Positions 29,441 through 42,108 of a stretch of DNA of 64,000 bases are shown here, in pieces (the first letter of the stretch is position 1; each line of letters opens with the position of its first letter). Origin of the DNA: Adenanthera pavonina (lineage: Eukaryota > Streptophyta > Magnoliopsida > Fabales > Fabaceae). The translations under genes were made by a program, and so were the position numbers. The notes below the pieces were generated by a model. It was given only the letters and a program-made list of their open reading frames with translations. It had not been told where the DNA came from and did not search any database. The DNA lies in NCBI GenBank assembly GCA_026686845.1, contig JAIVEN010000040.1, positions 620,001 to 684,000 on the forward strand, given 5' to 3'.

Positions 29441-32400
29441 GAACAAACGAGCTCAATTTCACTCCGTCATGATGTCATTTTGGCCAAAGAATCCAACTTT
29501 AAGAAAATGCATCGACAAGCATCAAAATGTAAAACCTCACGACATTAGCAACGTGAAGTGACCTAGACACTTTATAAAGCTTCCTCACAGTGATTTGAGC
29601 ATAGTTTCATGAACTGAATACAATCGGAATCCTTTTTCATATAATTTTGTTCAAAAGTACAAGGTTTAACGACATTCAACGTGACACTTTGGCAAGGAAA
29701 ATTGTAAAAAAATTTGGAATTTTAAGCGAGCTAGAGTGTTTCTACGGCTTACACACAACGATTTGTGCCTAGTTGGAAGAAACGAGCTCAAGTTGACTCC
29801 GTCATGACATCATTTGGGCCCAAGGATCCAACTTTAAGAAAATGCATCGAAAAGCATGAAAATGTAAAACCTAACGAAATTAGCAACATGAAGTGACCTA
29901 GTCATTTTATACGGCTTCCTCAGAGCGATTTGACCATAGTTTTAGGAAATGAACACAAATCGGATTCCTCTTTCACCTGATTCTGTTCAAAAGTACTAGG
30001 TTTCCTGACATTCACCGTGACACTCCAGCAAGGAAAATCATAAAAAATTTGGAATTTAAGCAAGCTATAGAGTTTATACAGCTTACTCACATTGATTTGT
30101 GACTAGTTGGAGGAAACGAGCTCAAATTGACTCCGTCATGGAGTCATTTCGGCCAAAGAATCCATCTTTAAGAAAATGCATCTAAAAGCATCAAAATGTA
30201 AAACCTCACGAAATTAGCAACATGAAGTGACTAGTCCGTTTATACGGCTTCCTCACAGCTATTTGGGCCTAGTTTCATGAAATGAACACAATCGGATTCC
30301 TCTTTCACTGTATTTTGTTCAAAAGTACCAAGTTTCACGACTTTCACCATGACGCTCCGGCGAGGAAAATCATACAAAATTTAGAATTTTAAGCAAGCTA
30401 GAGAGTTTATACGGCTTACTCACAACGATTTGAGTCTAGTTGGAAGAAACGAGCCCAATTTGACACCGTCATGGCGTCATTTTGGCCAAAGGATCCAGCG
30501 TTAAGAAAATGCATCGAGAAGCATGAAAATGTAAAACCTCACGAAATTAGCAACATGAATTGACCTAGTCATTTTATACGGCTTCCCCACAGCAATTTCA
30601 GCATTGGTTCAAGAATTGAACACAATCGGATTCCTCTTTCACCTGATTCTGTTCAAAAGTACCAGGTTTCACGACATTCACCGTGACACTCCGGCGAGGA
30701 AAATCGTACAAAATTTTGAATTTTTAGTGAGCTAGAGAGTTTATACGGCTTACTCACAACAATTTGTGCCTAGTTGGAAGAAATGAGCTCAAGTTGACTC
30801 CGTCATGACGTCATTCTAGCCCAAGGATCCAATTTTAAGAAAATGCATCGAAAAGCATCAAAATGTAAAACCTCACGAATTTAGAAACATGAAGTGACCT
30901 AGTCAGTTTATATGGCTTCCTCACAGCGATTTGAGCATAGTTTCATGAAATGAACATAATCGGATTCCTCTTTCACCTAATTTTGTTCAACAGTATCAGG
31001 TTTCACGACATTCACCGTGACACTCCGGCGGGGAAAATCATACAAAATTTTGAATTTTAAGTGAGCTAGAGTGTTTATATGGCTTACTCACATCGATTTG
31101 AGTCTAGTTGGAACAAACGAGCTCAATTTCACTCTGTCATGATGTCATTTTGGCCAAAGAATCCAACTGTAAGAAAATGCATCGAAAAGAATCAAAATGT
31201 AAAACCTCACGACATTAGAAACGTGCAGTGACCTAGACACTTTATAAAGCTTCCTCACAGCGATTTGAGCATAGTTTCATGAACTGAACACAATCGGAAT
31301 CATTTTTCATCTAATTTTGTTCAGAAGTACAAGGTTTAACGACATTCAATGTGACACTTCGGCGAGGAAAATCATACAAAATTTGGAATTTTAAGTGAGC
31401 TAGAGAGTTTGTATGCCTTACTCACAACGATTTGAGTCTACTTGGAAGAAACGAGCTCAATTTCACTCCGTCATGATGTCATTTTGGCCAAAGAATTCAA
31501 CTTGAAGAAAGTGCATCGAAAAGCATCAAAATATAAAACCTCACGAAATTAGCAACATGAAGTGACCTAGTCAATTTATACGGCTCCCTCAAAGTGATTT
31601 GAGCATAGTTTCATGAAATGAACACAATCGGATTCCTCTTTCACCAGATTTTGTTCAAAAGTACCAGGTTTCACGACATTCACCATGAGACTCCGATGAG
31701 GAAAAATATACAAAATTTGGAAATTTAAGTGAAGAAGAAAGTTTATACAGCTTACTCACAACGATTTGTGTCTACTTAGAGGAAACGAGCTCAATTTGAC
31801 TCCGTCATGGCATCATTTTGGCCAAAGAATCCATCTTTAAGAAAAAGCATCGGAAAGCATCAAAATGTAAAATTTCAAAAAACTAGCAACTTGAAGTGAC
31901 CTAGTCAGTTTCTATAGCTTCCTCATAGCGATTTGAGCAGAGTTTCAAAAAATGAAAACAATCGGATTCCTCTTTCACCTGATTTTGTTCAAAAGTACCA
32001 GGTTTCACGACATTCACCGTGGTACTCCGGCGAGGAAAATCATACAAAATTTGGAATTTTAAGCAAGCTAGAGAGTTTATACAGCATACTCATAATGGTT
32101 TGTGTTTAGTTGGAAGAAACGAGCTCAATTTGACTCCGTCATGGCGACCTTTTGGCCAAAGGATCCATCTTTAAGAAAATGCATCGAAAAGCGTCAAAAT
32201 GTAAAACCTCACGAAATTAGCAACATGAATTCACCTAGTCCGTTTATACGGCTTCCTCACAGCTATTTGGGCCTAGTTTCATGAAATGAACACAATCGGA
32301 TTCCTCTTTCACCGTATTTTGTTCAAAAGTACGAAGTTTCACGACTTTCACCATGACACTCTGGCGAGAAAAATCATACAAAATTTGGAATTTCAAACGA

Positions 32401-33319
32401 GCTAGAGTTTTTATACGGCTTACTCACAATGATTTGAGTTTAGTTGGAAGAAACAAGCCCAATTTGACTCCGTCATGATGTCATTTTGGCCAAAGAATCC
32501 AACTTTAAGAAAATGCATCCAAAAGCATGAAAATGGAAAACCTCACGGAATTAGCAACATGAAGTGACCTAGACACTTTATACGGCTTCCTCCCAGCAAT
32601 TTGACCATAGTTTAATGAACTGAACACGATCGAAATCCTTTTTCATCTAATTTTGTTCAAAAGTACTTGGTTTCATGACATTTAACGTGACACATCGGCG
32701 AGGACAATCGTACAAAATTTGGAATTTAAGCGAGCTAGAGAGTTTATACGGCTTACTCACAACGATTTGAGTCTACTTGGAAGAAACGAGCTCAATTTGA
32801 GTCCGTCATGATGTCATTTTGGCCAAAGAATCCAACTTTAAGAAAGTGCATCGAAAACCATCAAAATATAGAACATCACAAAATTAGCAACATGAAGTGA
32901 CCCAGTCAATTTATACTACTTCCTCAAAGCGATTTGAGCATAGTTTCATGAATAGAACACAATTGGAATCCTCTTTCAACTAATTTTGTTCAAAAGTACC
33001 AGGTTTCACGACATTCACCGTGACACTCCGGTGAGGAAAATCATACAAAATTTGGAATTTTAAGAAAGCTAGAGAGTTTATACCGCCTACCCACAATGAT
33101 TTGTGTCTAGTTGGAGGAAAAGAGCTCAATTTCACTCCGTCATGATGTTATTTTGGCCAAAGAATCCATAGTTGAGAAAATGCACCGAAAAGCATCAAAA
33201 TGTAAAACCTCACGAAATTAGCAACATGAATTAACTTAGTCAATTTATACGGCTTCCTCACAGTGATTTGAGCATAGTTTCGTGAAATGAACACAATCGG
33301 ATTCTTCTTTCACCTGATT

Positions 33320-33345
33320 CTGTTCAAAAGCATCAAAATGTAAAA
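33320..33345 (+). repeat. Out-of-register satellite junction, B to A
   Basis: A B monomer running through 'gattctgttcaaaag' continues as 'catcaaaatg', which belongs to an A monomer. 'caaaag' and 'aaaagcatc' are normal in B and A respectively, so the join lies in a shared short match. Successive B starts are only about 140 bp apart instead of 334, a loss of roughly 195 bp. The sequence after the join repeats that at 31860-32390, which suggests unequal exchange rather than simple deletion. Confidence 0.75.
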
Positions 33346-36300
33346 TTTCAAAAAACTAGCAACTTGAAGTGACCTTGTCAGTTTCTATAGCTTCCTCATA
33401 GCGATTTGAGTAGAGTTTCAAAAAATGAACACAATCGGAATCCTCTTTCACCTGATTTTGTTCAAAAGTACCAGGTTTCACGACATTCACCGTGATACTC
33501 TGGCGAGGAAAATCATAGAAAATTTGGAATTTTAAGCAAGCTAGAGAGTTTATACAGCTTACTCATAATGATTTGTGTTTAGTTGGAAGAAACGAGCTCA
33601 ATTTGACTCCGTCATGGCGACCTTTTGGCCAAAGAATCCATCTTTAAGAAAATGCATCGAAAAGCATCAAAATGTAAAACCTCACAAAATTAGCAACATG
33701 AAGTGACCTAGTCCATTTATACGGCTTCCTCACAGCTATTTGGGCCTAGTTTCATGAAATGAACACAATCGGATTCCTCTTTCACCGTATTTTGTTCAAA
33801 AGTACCAAGTTTCACGACTTCCACCATGACACTTCGGCGAGGAAAATCATACAAAATTTGGAATTTTAAGCAAGCTAGAGAGTTTATACGGCTTGCTCAC
33901 AACGATTTGAGTCTAGTTGGAAGAAACGAGCTCAATTTGACACCGTCATGGCGTCATTTTGGCCAAAGGATCCAGCGTTAAGAAAATGCATCGAAAAGCA
34001 TGAAAATGTAAAACCTCAAAAAATTAGCAACATTAACTGACCTAGTCAATTTATACAGCTTCCTCACAGCGATTTCAGCATTGTTTCAAGAATTGAACAC
34101 AATTGGATTCCTCTTTCACCTGATTCTGTTCAAAAGTACCAGGTTTCACGACATTCACCGTGACACTCTGGTGAGGAAAATCATACAAAATTTGGAATTT
34201 TAAGCGAGCTAGAGAGTTTATACAGCTTACTCGCAACGATTTGTGCCTAGTTGGAAGAAACGAGCTCAATTTGACTCCGTCATGACTTCATTTTGGCCCA
34301 AGGATCCAACTTTAAGAAAATGCATCGAAAAGCATCAAAATGTAAAACCTCACGAACTTAGCAACAAGAAATGACCTAGTCAGTTTATATGGCTTCCTCA
34401 CAGTGATTTGAGCATAGTTTCAAGAATTGCACACAATTGGAATCCTCTTTCACCTGATTCTGTTCAAAAGTACCAGGATTCACGACAGTCACAGTGACAC
34501 TTCGGCGAGGAAAATCGTACAAAATTTGGAATTTTCAGCGAGGTAGAGAGTGTATACGGCTTACTCAAAATGATTTGAGTCTAGTTGGAAGAAACGAGCT
34601 CAATTGGACACTGTCATGGCGTCATTTTGGCCAAATGATCCAGCGTTAAGAAAATGCATCGCAAAGCATGAAAATGTAAAACCTCACGAAATTAGCAACA
34701 TGAATTGACTTAGTCAGTTTATGCGGCTTCCTCACAGTGATTTGAGCATAGTTTCAAGAAATGAACACAATCGGATTCCTCTTTCACCTGATTCTATTGA
34801 AAAGTACCAGGTTTCACGACATTCACCGTGACACTCCGGCGAGGAAAATCATACAAAATTTTGAATTTTAAACGAGCTAGAGATTTTATACAGCTTACTC
34901 ACAATGATTTGAGTTTAGTTGGAAGAAACGAGCTCAATTTGACTCCGTCATGATGTCATTTTGTCCAAAGGATCCAGCATTAAGAAAATGCATCGAAAAG
35001 CATCAAAATGTAAAACCTCACGAAATTAGCAACATGAATTCACCTTGTCAGTTTATACGGCTTCCTCACAGCGATTATAGCATTGTTTGAAGAATTGAAC
35101 ACAATTGGATTCCTCTTTCACCTGATTCTGTTCAAAAGTACCAGGTTTCACGACATTCACCGTGACACTCCGGTGAGGAAAATCGTACAAAATTTGGAAT
35201 TTTAATCGAGCTAGAGAGTTTATACGGCTTACTCACAACGATTTGTGCCTAGTTGGAAGAAACGAGCTCAAGTTGACTCCGTCATGGTGTCATTTTGGCC
35301 CAAGGATCCAACTTTAAGAAAGTGCATCGAAAAGCATCAAAATATAGAACCTCACCAAATTAGCAACATGAAGTGACCTAGACACTTTATACGGCTTCCT
35401 CACAGCAATTTGACCATAGTTTAATGAACTGAACTTGATCGAAATCCTTTTTCATCTAATTTTGTTCAAAAGTACTTGGTTTCATGACATTTAACGTGAC
35501 ACATCGGCGAGGACAATCATACAAAATTTGGAATTTAGGTGAGCTAGAGAGTTTATACGGCTTGCTCACAATGATTTGAGTCTACTTGGAAGAAACGAGC
35601 TCAATTTGAGTCCGTCATGATGTCATTTTGGCCAAAGAATCCAACTTTAAGAAAGTGCATTGAAAAGCATCAAAATATAGAACCTCACGAAATTAGCAAC
35701 ATGAAGTGACCCAGTCAATTTATACAGCTTCCACAAAGCGATTTGACCATAGTTTCATGAATAGAACACAATCGGAATCCTCTTTCAACTAATTTTGTTC
35801 AAAAGTACCAGGTTTCACGACATTCACCGTGACACTCCGGTGAGGAAAATCATACAAAATTTGGAATTTTAAGCGAGCTAGAGAGTTTATACGGCATACT
35901 CACAATGATTTGTTCCTAGTTAGAAGAAACGAGCTCAATTTCACTCCGTCATGATGTCATTTTTGCCAAAGAATCCGTCTTTAAGAAAATGCAACGAAAA
36001 GCATCAAAATGTAAAACCTCACGAAATTAGCAACACAAAGTCACCTAGTCAGTTTATACGGCTTCCTCACAACGATTTGAGCATAGTTGGAAGAAAACGA
36101 ACACAATCAGATTCCTTTTTCACCTGATTGTTTTCAAAAGTACCAGGTTTCACGACATTCACCGTGACACTCAGGCGAGGAAAATCGTACAAAAATTGGA
36201 AATGTAAGCGAGCTAGAGAGTTTGTACGGCTTACTCACAATGATTTGTGCCTAGTTGGAAGAAACGAGCTCATGTTGACTCTGTCATGATGTCATTTTCG

Positions 36301-39300
36301 CCAAAGGATCCAACTCTAAGAAAATGCATCGAAAAGCATCAAAGTGTAAATCCTCACGAAATTAGCAACATGAACTGACCTAGTCAGTTTATACGGCTTC
36401 CTCACAGTGATTTGAGCATAGTTTCATGAAATGAACACAATCGGATTCCTCTTTCACCTGATTTTGTTCAAAAGTACCAGGTTTCACGACATTCACCGTG
36501 ACACTTCGGCCAGGAAAATCATACAAAATTTGGAATTTAAAGCAAGTTAGAGAGTTTATACGGCTTACTCATAATGATTTGTGTTTAGTTGGAAGAAACG
36601 AGCATAATTTGACTCCGTCATGGCGTTATTTTGGCCAAAGAATCCATCATTAAGAAAATGCATTGAAAAGCATCAAAATGTAAAACCTCACGAAATTAGC
36701 AGCATGAAGTGACCTAGTCAGTTTATACGGCTTCCTCAAAACGATTTGAGCATAGTTTAATGAACTGAACACAATCGGAATCCTTTTCCATCTAATTTTG
36801 TTCAAAAGTACTAGGTTTAACGACATTCAACGTGGCACTTCGGTAGGAAAATAGCACAAAATTTTGAATTTTAAGTGAGCTAGAGAGTTTATACGGCTTA
36901 CTCACAACGATTTGCACCTAGTTTGAAGAAACGAGCTCAAGTTGACTCCGTCATGACGTCATTTTGGCCCAAGGATACAACTTTAAGAAAATGCATCGAA
37001 AAGCATCAAAATGTAAAACCTCACGAAAATAGCAACATCAAGTGACTTAGTAAGTTTATACGGCTTCATCACAGTGATTTCAGAATAGTTTCACGAAATG
37101 AACACAATCGGATTCCTCTTTCACCTGGTTTTTTTCAAAAGTACCAGGTTTCACGACATTCACCGCATCACTCCGGCGAGGAAAATCGTACAAAACTTGG
37201 AATTTTCAGCAAGGTAGAGAGTTTATACGGCTTACTCACAACGATTTGTGTCTAGTTGGATGAAACGAGCTCAATTTCACTCCGTCATGGCGTCATTTTA
37301 GCCAAAGATTCCATCTTTAAGAAAATGCATCAAAAAACATCAAAATGTAAAACCTAACCACATTAGCAACGTGAAGTGACCTAGTCAGTTTATACTGCTT
37401 CCTCAGAGCGATTTGAGCATAGTTTCATGAACTGAACACAATCGGATTCCTCTTTCACTTGATTTTGTTCAAAAGTACCAGGTTTCACGACATTCACCGT
37501 GACACTCCGGCGAGCAAAATCAAACATAATTTGGAATTTTAAGCAAGCTAGAGAGTTTATATGGCTTACTGACAACGATTTGTGCCTAGTTGGAAGAAAC
37601 GAGCCCAAGTTGACTCCGACATGACGTCATTTTGGCCAAATGATCCAACTTTAAGAAAATGCATCGAAAAGCATCAAAATGTAAACCCTCACGAAATTAG
37701 CAACACGAAGTCACCTAGTCAGTTTATACGGCTTCCTCAGAATGATTTGAGCCTAGTTTCATGAACTGAACACAATCGGAATCCTTTTTCATCTAATTTT
37801 GTTCAAAGGTATGAGGTTTAACGACATTCAACGTCAGACATTAGCAAGGGAAATCGTACAAAATTTGGAATTTTAAGCGAGCTAAAGAGTTGCTACGGCT
37901 TACTCACAATGATTTGTGCCTAGTTGGAAGAAACGAGCTCAAGTTGACTCCGTCATGACGTCATTTTGGCCGAAGGATCCAACTTTGAGAAAATGCATTG
38001 AAAAGAATCAAAATGTAAAACCTCACAAAATTACCAACACGAAGTCACCTAGTCTATTTATACGGCTTCCTCAGAGCGATTTGAGCAGAGTTTCGCCAAA
38101 TGAACACAATCAGATTCCTCCATCACCTGATTCTTTTCAAAAGTACCAGGTTTCACGACATTCACCGTGACACTCCGGCGAGGAAAATCATACAAATTTT
38201 GGAATTTTAAGCAAGGTAGAGAGTTTATACGGCTTACTCACAACGATTTGTGCCTAGCTGGAAGAAACGAGCTCAATTTCACTCCGTCATGGCATCATTT
38301 TTGCCAAAGAATCCATCTTTGAGAAAATGCATCGAAAAGCATCAAAATGTAAAACCTCACAAAATTACCAACACGAAGTCACCTAGTCTGTTTATACGGC
38401 TTCCTCCGAGCGATTTTAGCAGAGTTTCACAAAATGAACACAATCGGATTCCTCTTTCACCTGATTCTTTTCAAAAGTACCAGGTTTCACGACATTCACC
38501 GTGACACTCCGGCGAGGAAAATCGTACAAAATTTGGAATTTTAAGCTAGCTAGAGACTTTATACGGCTTACACACAATGATTTGTGTCTAGTTGGAGGAA
38601 ACGAGCTCAAGTTGACTCCGTCATGGTGTCATTTTCGCCAAAGAATCTATCTTTAAGAAAATGCATCGAAAAGCATCAAAATGAAAAACCTCACGAAATT
38701 AGCAGCATGAAGTGACCTAGTCAGTTTATACGGCTTCCTCAAAACAATTTGAGCATAGTTTCATGAACTGAACACAATCGGAATCCTTTTTCATCTAATT
38801 TTGTTCAAAAGTACTCGGTTTAACGACATTCAACGTGGCACTTCGGTAGGAAAATCGTACAAAATTTCGAATTTTAAGCGAGCTACAGAGTTTATACGGC
38901 TTACTCACAACAATTTGTGCCTAGTTTGAAGAAACGAGCTCAAGTTGACTCCATCATGACGTCATTTTGGCCCAAGGATACAACTTTAATAAAATGCATC
39001 GAAAAGCATCAAAATGTAAAACCTCACGAAATTAGCCACATGAAGTGACCCAGTCAATTTATACTGCTTCCTCAAAGCAATTTGAGCATAGTTTCATGAA
39101 TAGAATACAATCGGAATCCTCTTTCAACTAATTTTTTTCAAAAGTACCAGGTTTCACGACATTCACCGTGACACTCCGGTGAGGAATATCATACAACATT
39201 TGGAATTTTAAGCAAGCTAGAGAGTTTATACCTCTTACCCACAATGATTTGTGTCTAGTTGGAGGAAACGAGCTCAATTTCACTCCGCCATGATGTTATT

Positions 39301-40649
39301 TTGGCCAAAGAATCCATAGTTAAGAAAATGCATCGAAAAGCATCAAAATGTAAAACCTCACGAAATTAGCAACATGAAGTGACTTAGTGAGTTTATACGG
39401 CTTCCTCACAGTGATTTGAGCATAGTTTCGTGAAATGAACACAATCGGATTCCTCTTTCAACTAATTTTGTTCAAAAGTACCAGGTTTCACGACATTCAC
39501 CGTGACACTCCGGTGAGGAAAATCATACAAAATTTGGAATTTTAAGAAAGCTAGAGAGTTTATACCGCCTACCCACAATGATTCGTGTCTAGTTGGAGGA
39601 AACGAGCCCAATTTCACTCCGTCATGATGTTATTTTGGCCAAAGAATCCATAGTTGAGAAAATGCACCGAAAAGCATCAAAATGTAAAACCTCACGAAAT
39701 TAGCAACATGAATTGACTTAGTCAATTTATACGGCTTCCTCACAGTGATTTGAGCATAGTTTCGTGAAATGAACACAATCGGATTCCTCCTACACCTGAT
39801 TCTGTTCAAAAGTACTAGGTTTAACAACATTCAAAGTGGCACTTCGGTAGGAAAATCGTACAAAATTTTGAATTTTAAGTGAGCTAGAGACTTTATACGG
39901 CTTACTCACAACGATTTGTCCCTAGTTTGAAGAAACGAGCTCAAGTTGACTCCGTCATGATGTCATTTTTGCCCAAGGATACAACTTTAAGAAAATGCAT
40001 CGAAAAGCATCAAAATGTAAAACCTCACGAAATTAGCCACATGAAGTGACCCAGTCAATTTATATAGCTTCCTCAAAGCGATTTGAGCAGAGTTTCACAA
40101 AATGAACACAATCGGATTCCTCTTACACCTGATTCTTTTCAAAAGTACCAGGTTTCACGACATTCACTGTGACACTCAGGTAAGGAAAATCATACAAAAT
40201 TTGGAATTTTAAGTAAGCTAGAGAGTTTATACGGCTTACTCACAATGATTTGTGCCTAACTGGAAGAAACGAGCTGAATTTCACTCCGTCATGGCGTCAT
40301 TTTTGCCCAATAATCCATCTTTAAGAAAATGCATCGAAAAGCATCAAAATGTAAAACCTCACAAAATTACCAACACGAAGTCACCTAGTCTGTTTATACG
40401 GCTTCCTCCGAGCGATTTTCGCAGAGTTTCACAAAATGAACACAATCGGATTCCTCTTTCACCTGATTCTTTTCAAAAGTACCAGGTTTCACGACATTCA
40501 CCGTGACACTCAGGCGAGGAAAATCATACAAAATTTGGAAATGTAAGCGAGCTAGAGAGTTTATACGGCTTACTCACAACGATTTATGCCAAGTTGGAAG
40601 AAACGAGCTCAATTTGACTCTGTCATGGTGTCATTTTAGCCAAAGAATC

Positions 40650-40665
40650 CATCTTTCATTTGGAA
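40650..40665 (+). repeat. Out-of-register satellite junction, A to A
   Basis: An A monomer ('gaatccatcttt') passes directly to the last bases of a B monomer ('catttggaattttaag') and then a new A. Most of one A tail and nearly a whole B are missing. The following A ('gtttataccgcctacccac') belongs to the variant seen at 33080 and 39560. Confidence 0.75.
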
Positions 40666-41184
40666 TTTTAAGAAAGCTTGAGAGTTTATACCGCCTACCC
40701 ACAATGATTTGTGTCTAGTTGGAGGAAACGAGCTCAATTTCACTCCGTCATGATGTTATTTTGGCCAAAGAATCCATAGTTAAGAAAATGCACCGAAAAG
40801 CATCAAAATGTAAAACCTCACGAAATTAGCAACATGAAGTGACTTAGTTAGTTTATACGGCTTCCTCACAGTGATTTGAACATAGTTTTGTGAAATGAAC
40901 ACAATCGGATTCCTCTTGCACCTGATTCTGTTCAAAAGTACCAGGTTTCACGTTATTCGCCTTGACACTCCGACGAGGAAAATCATACAAAATTTGGAAT
41001 TTTAAGCTATCTAGAGAGTTTATACAGCTTACACACAACGATTTGTGTCTAGTTGGAAGAAACGAGCTCAATTTCACTCCGTTATGGTGTCATTTTCGCC
41101 AAAGAATCCATCTTTAAGACAATGCATTGAAAAGCATCAAAATGTAAAAGCTCACAAAATTAGCAACATGAACTGTCCTAGTCT

Positions 41185-41210
41185 GTTTATACGGCTATTG
41201 AAAAGCATCA
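41185..41210 (+). repeat. Out-of-register satellite junction, B to A
   Basis: A B monomer stops after 'gtctgtttatacggct' and continues as 'attgaaaagcatcaaaatg' from the middle of an A monomer. The next B starts about 75 bp after the previous one. It lies about 540 bp from the 40657 junction. Confidence 0.75.
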
Positions 41211-41906
41211 AAATGTAAAACCTCGCAATATTAGCAACATGAAGTGACCTAGTCTGTTTATACGACTTCCTTAGAGTGATTTGAGCAGAGTTTCACAAAA
41301 TGAACACAATTGGATTCCTCCTTCACCTGATTCTTTTCAAAAGTACCAGGTTTCACGACATTCACCGTGACACTCCGACGAGGAAAATCATACAAAATTT
41401 GGAATTTTAAGTGAGCTAGAGAGTTTATACGGCTTACTCACAATGATTTGTTCCTAGTTGGAAGAAACGAGCTCAATTTCACTCCGTCATGATGTCATTT
41501 TTGCCAAAGAATCCATCTTTAAGAAAATGCATTGAAAACAATCAAAATGTAAAACCTCACGAAATTAACAACACGAAGTCACCTAGTCAGTTTATACGGC
41601 TTCCTCAGAGCGATTTGAGCAAAGTATCACAAAATGAACACAATCGGATTCCTCTTTCACCTGAATCTTTTCAAAAGTACCAGGTTTCATGACATTCACC
41701 GTGACACTCGGGTGAGGAAAATCGTACAAAAATTGGAAATGGAAGCGAGCTAGAGAGTTTATACGGCTTACTCATAATGATTTGTGCCTAGTTCGAAGAA
41801 ATGAGCTCATGTTGACTCCGTCATGGTGTCATTTTAGCCAAAGAATCCATCTTTAAGAAAATGCATCGAAAAGCATCAAAATGTAAATCCTCACGAAATT
41901 AGCAAC

Positions 41907-42108
41907 ATGAAGTGACCTAGTCAGTTTATACGGCTTCCTCACAACGATTTGAGCATAGTTTCATGAAATGAACACAATCGGATTCCTCTTTCACCTGATT
42001 CTGTTCAATAGTATCAGGTTTTACGACATTCACCGTGAAACTCCAGCGATGAAAATCATACAAAATTTGGAATTTTAAGCGAGCTACAGAGCTTATACGA
42101 CTTACTCA
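41907..42108 (+). repeat. 202-bp tract identical to 26213-26414
   Basis: I compared these two stretches base by base and found no difference over 202 bp, at an offset of 15694 bp. The tract includes the diagnostic variants 'caatagtatcaggttttacg', 'ccagcgatgaaa' and 'gctacagagcttatacgac'. The neighbours at 42 kb belong to a different subfamily, so the tract is an island. Confidence 0.85.
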
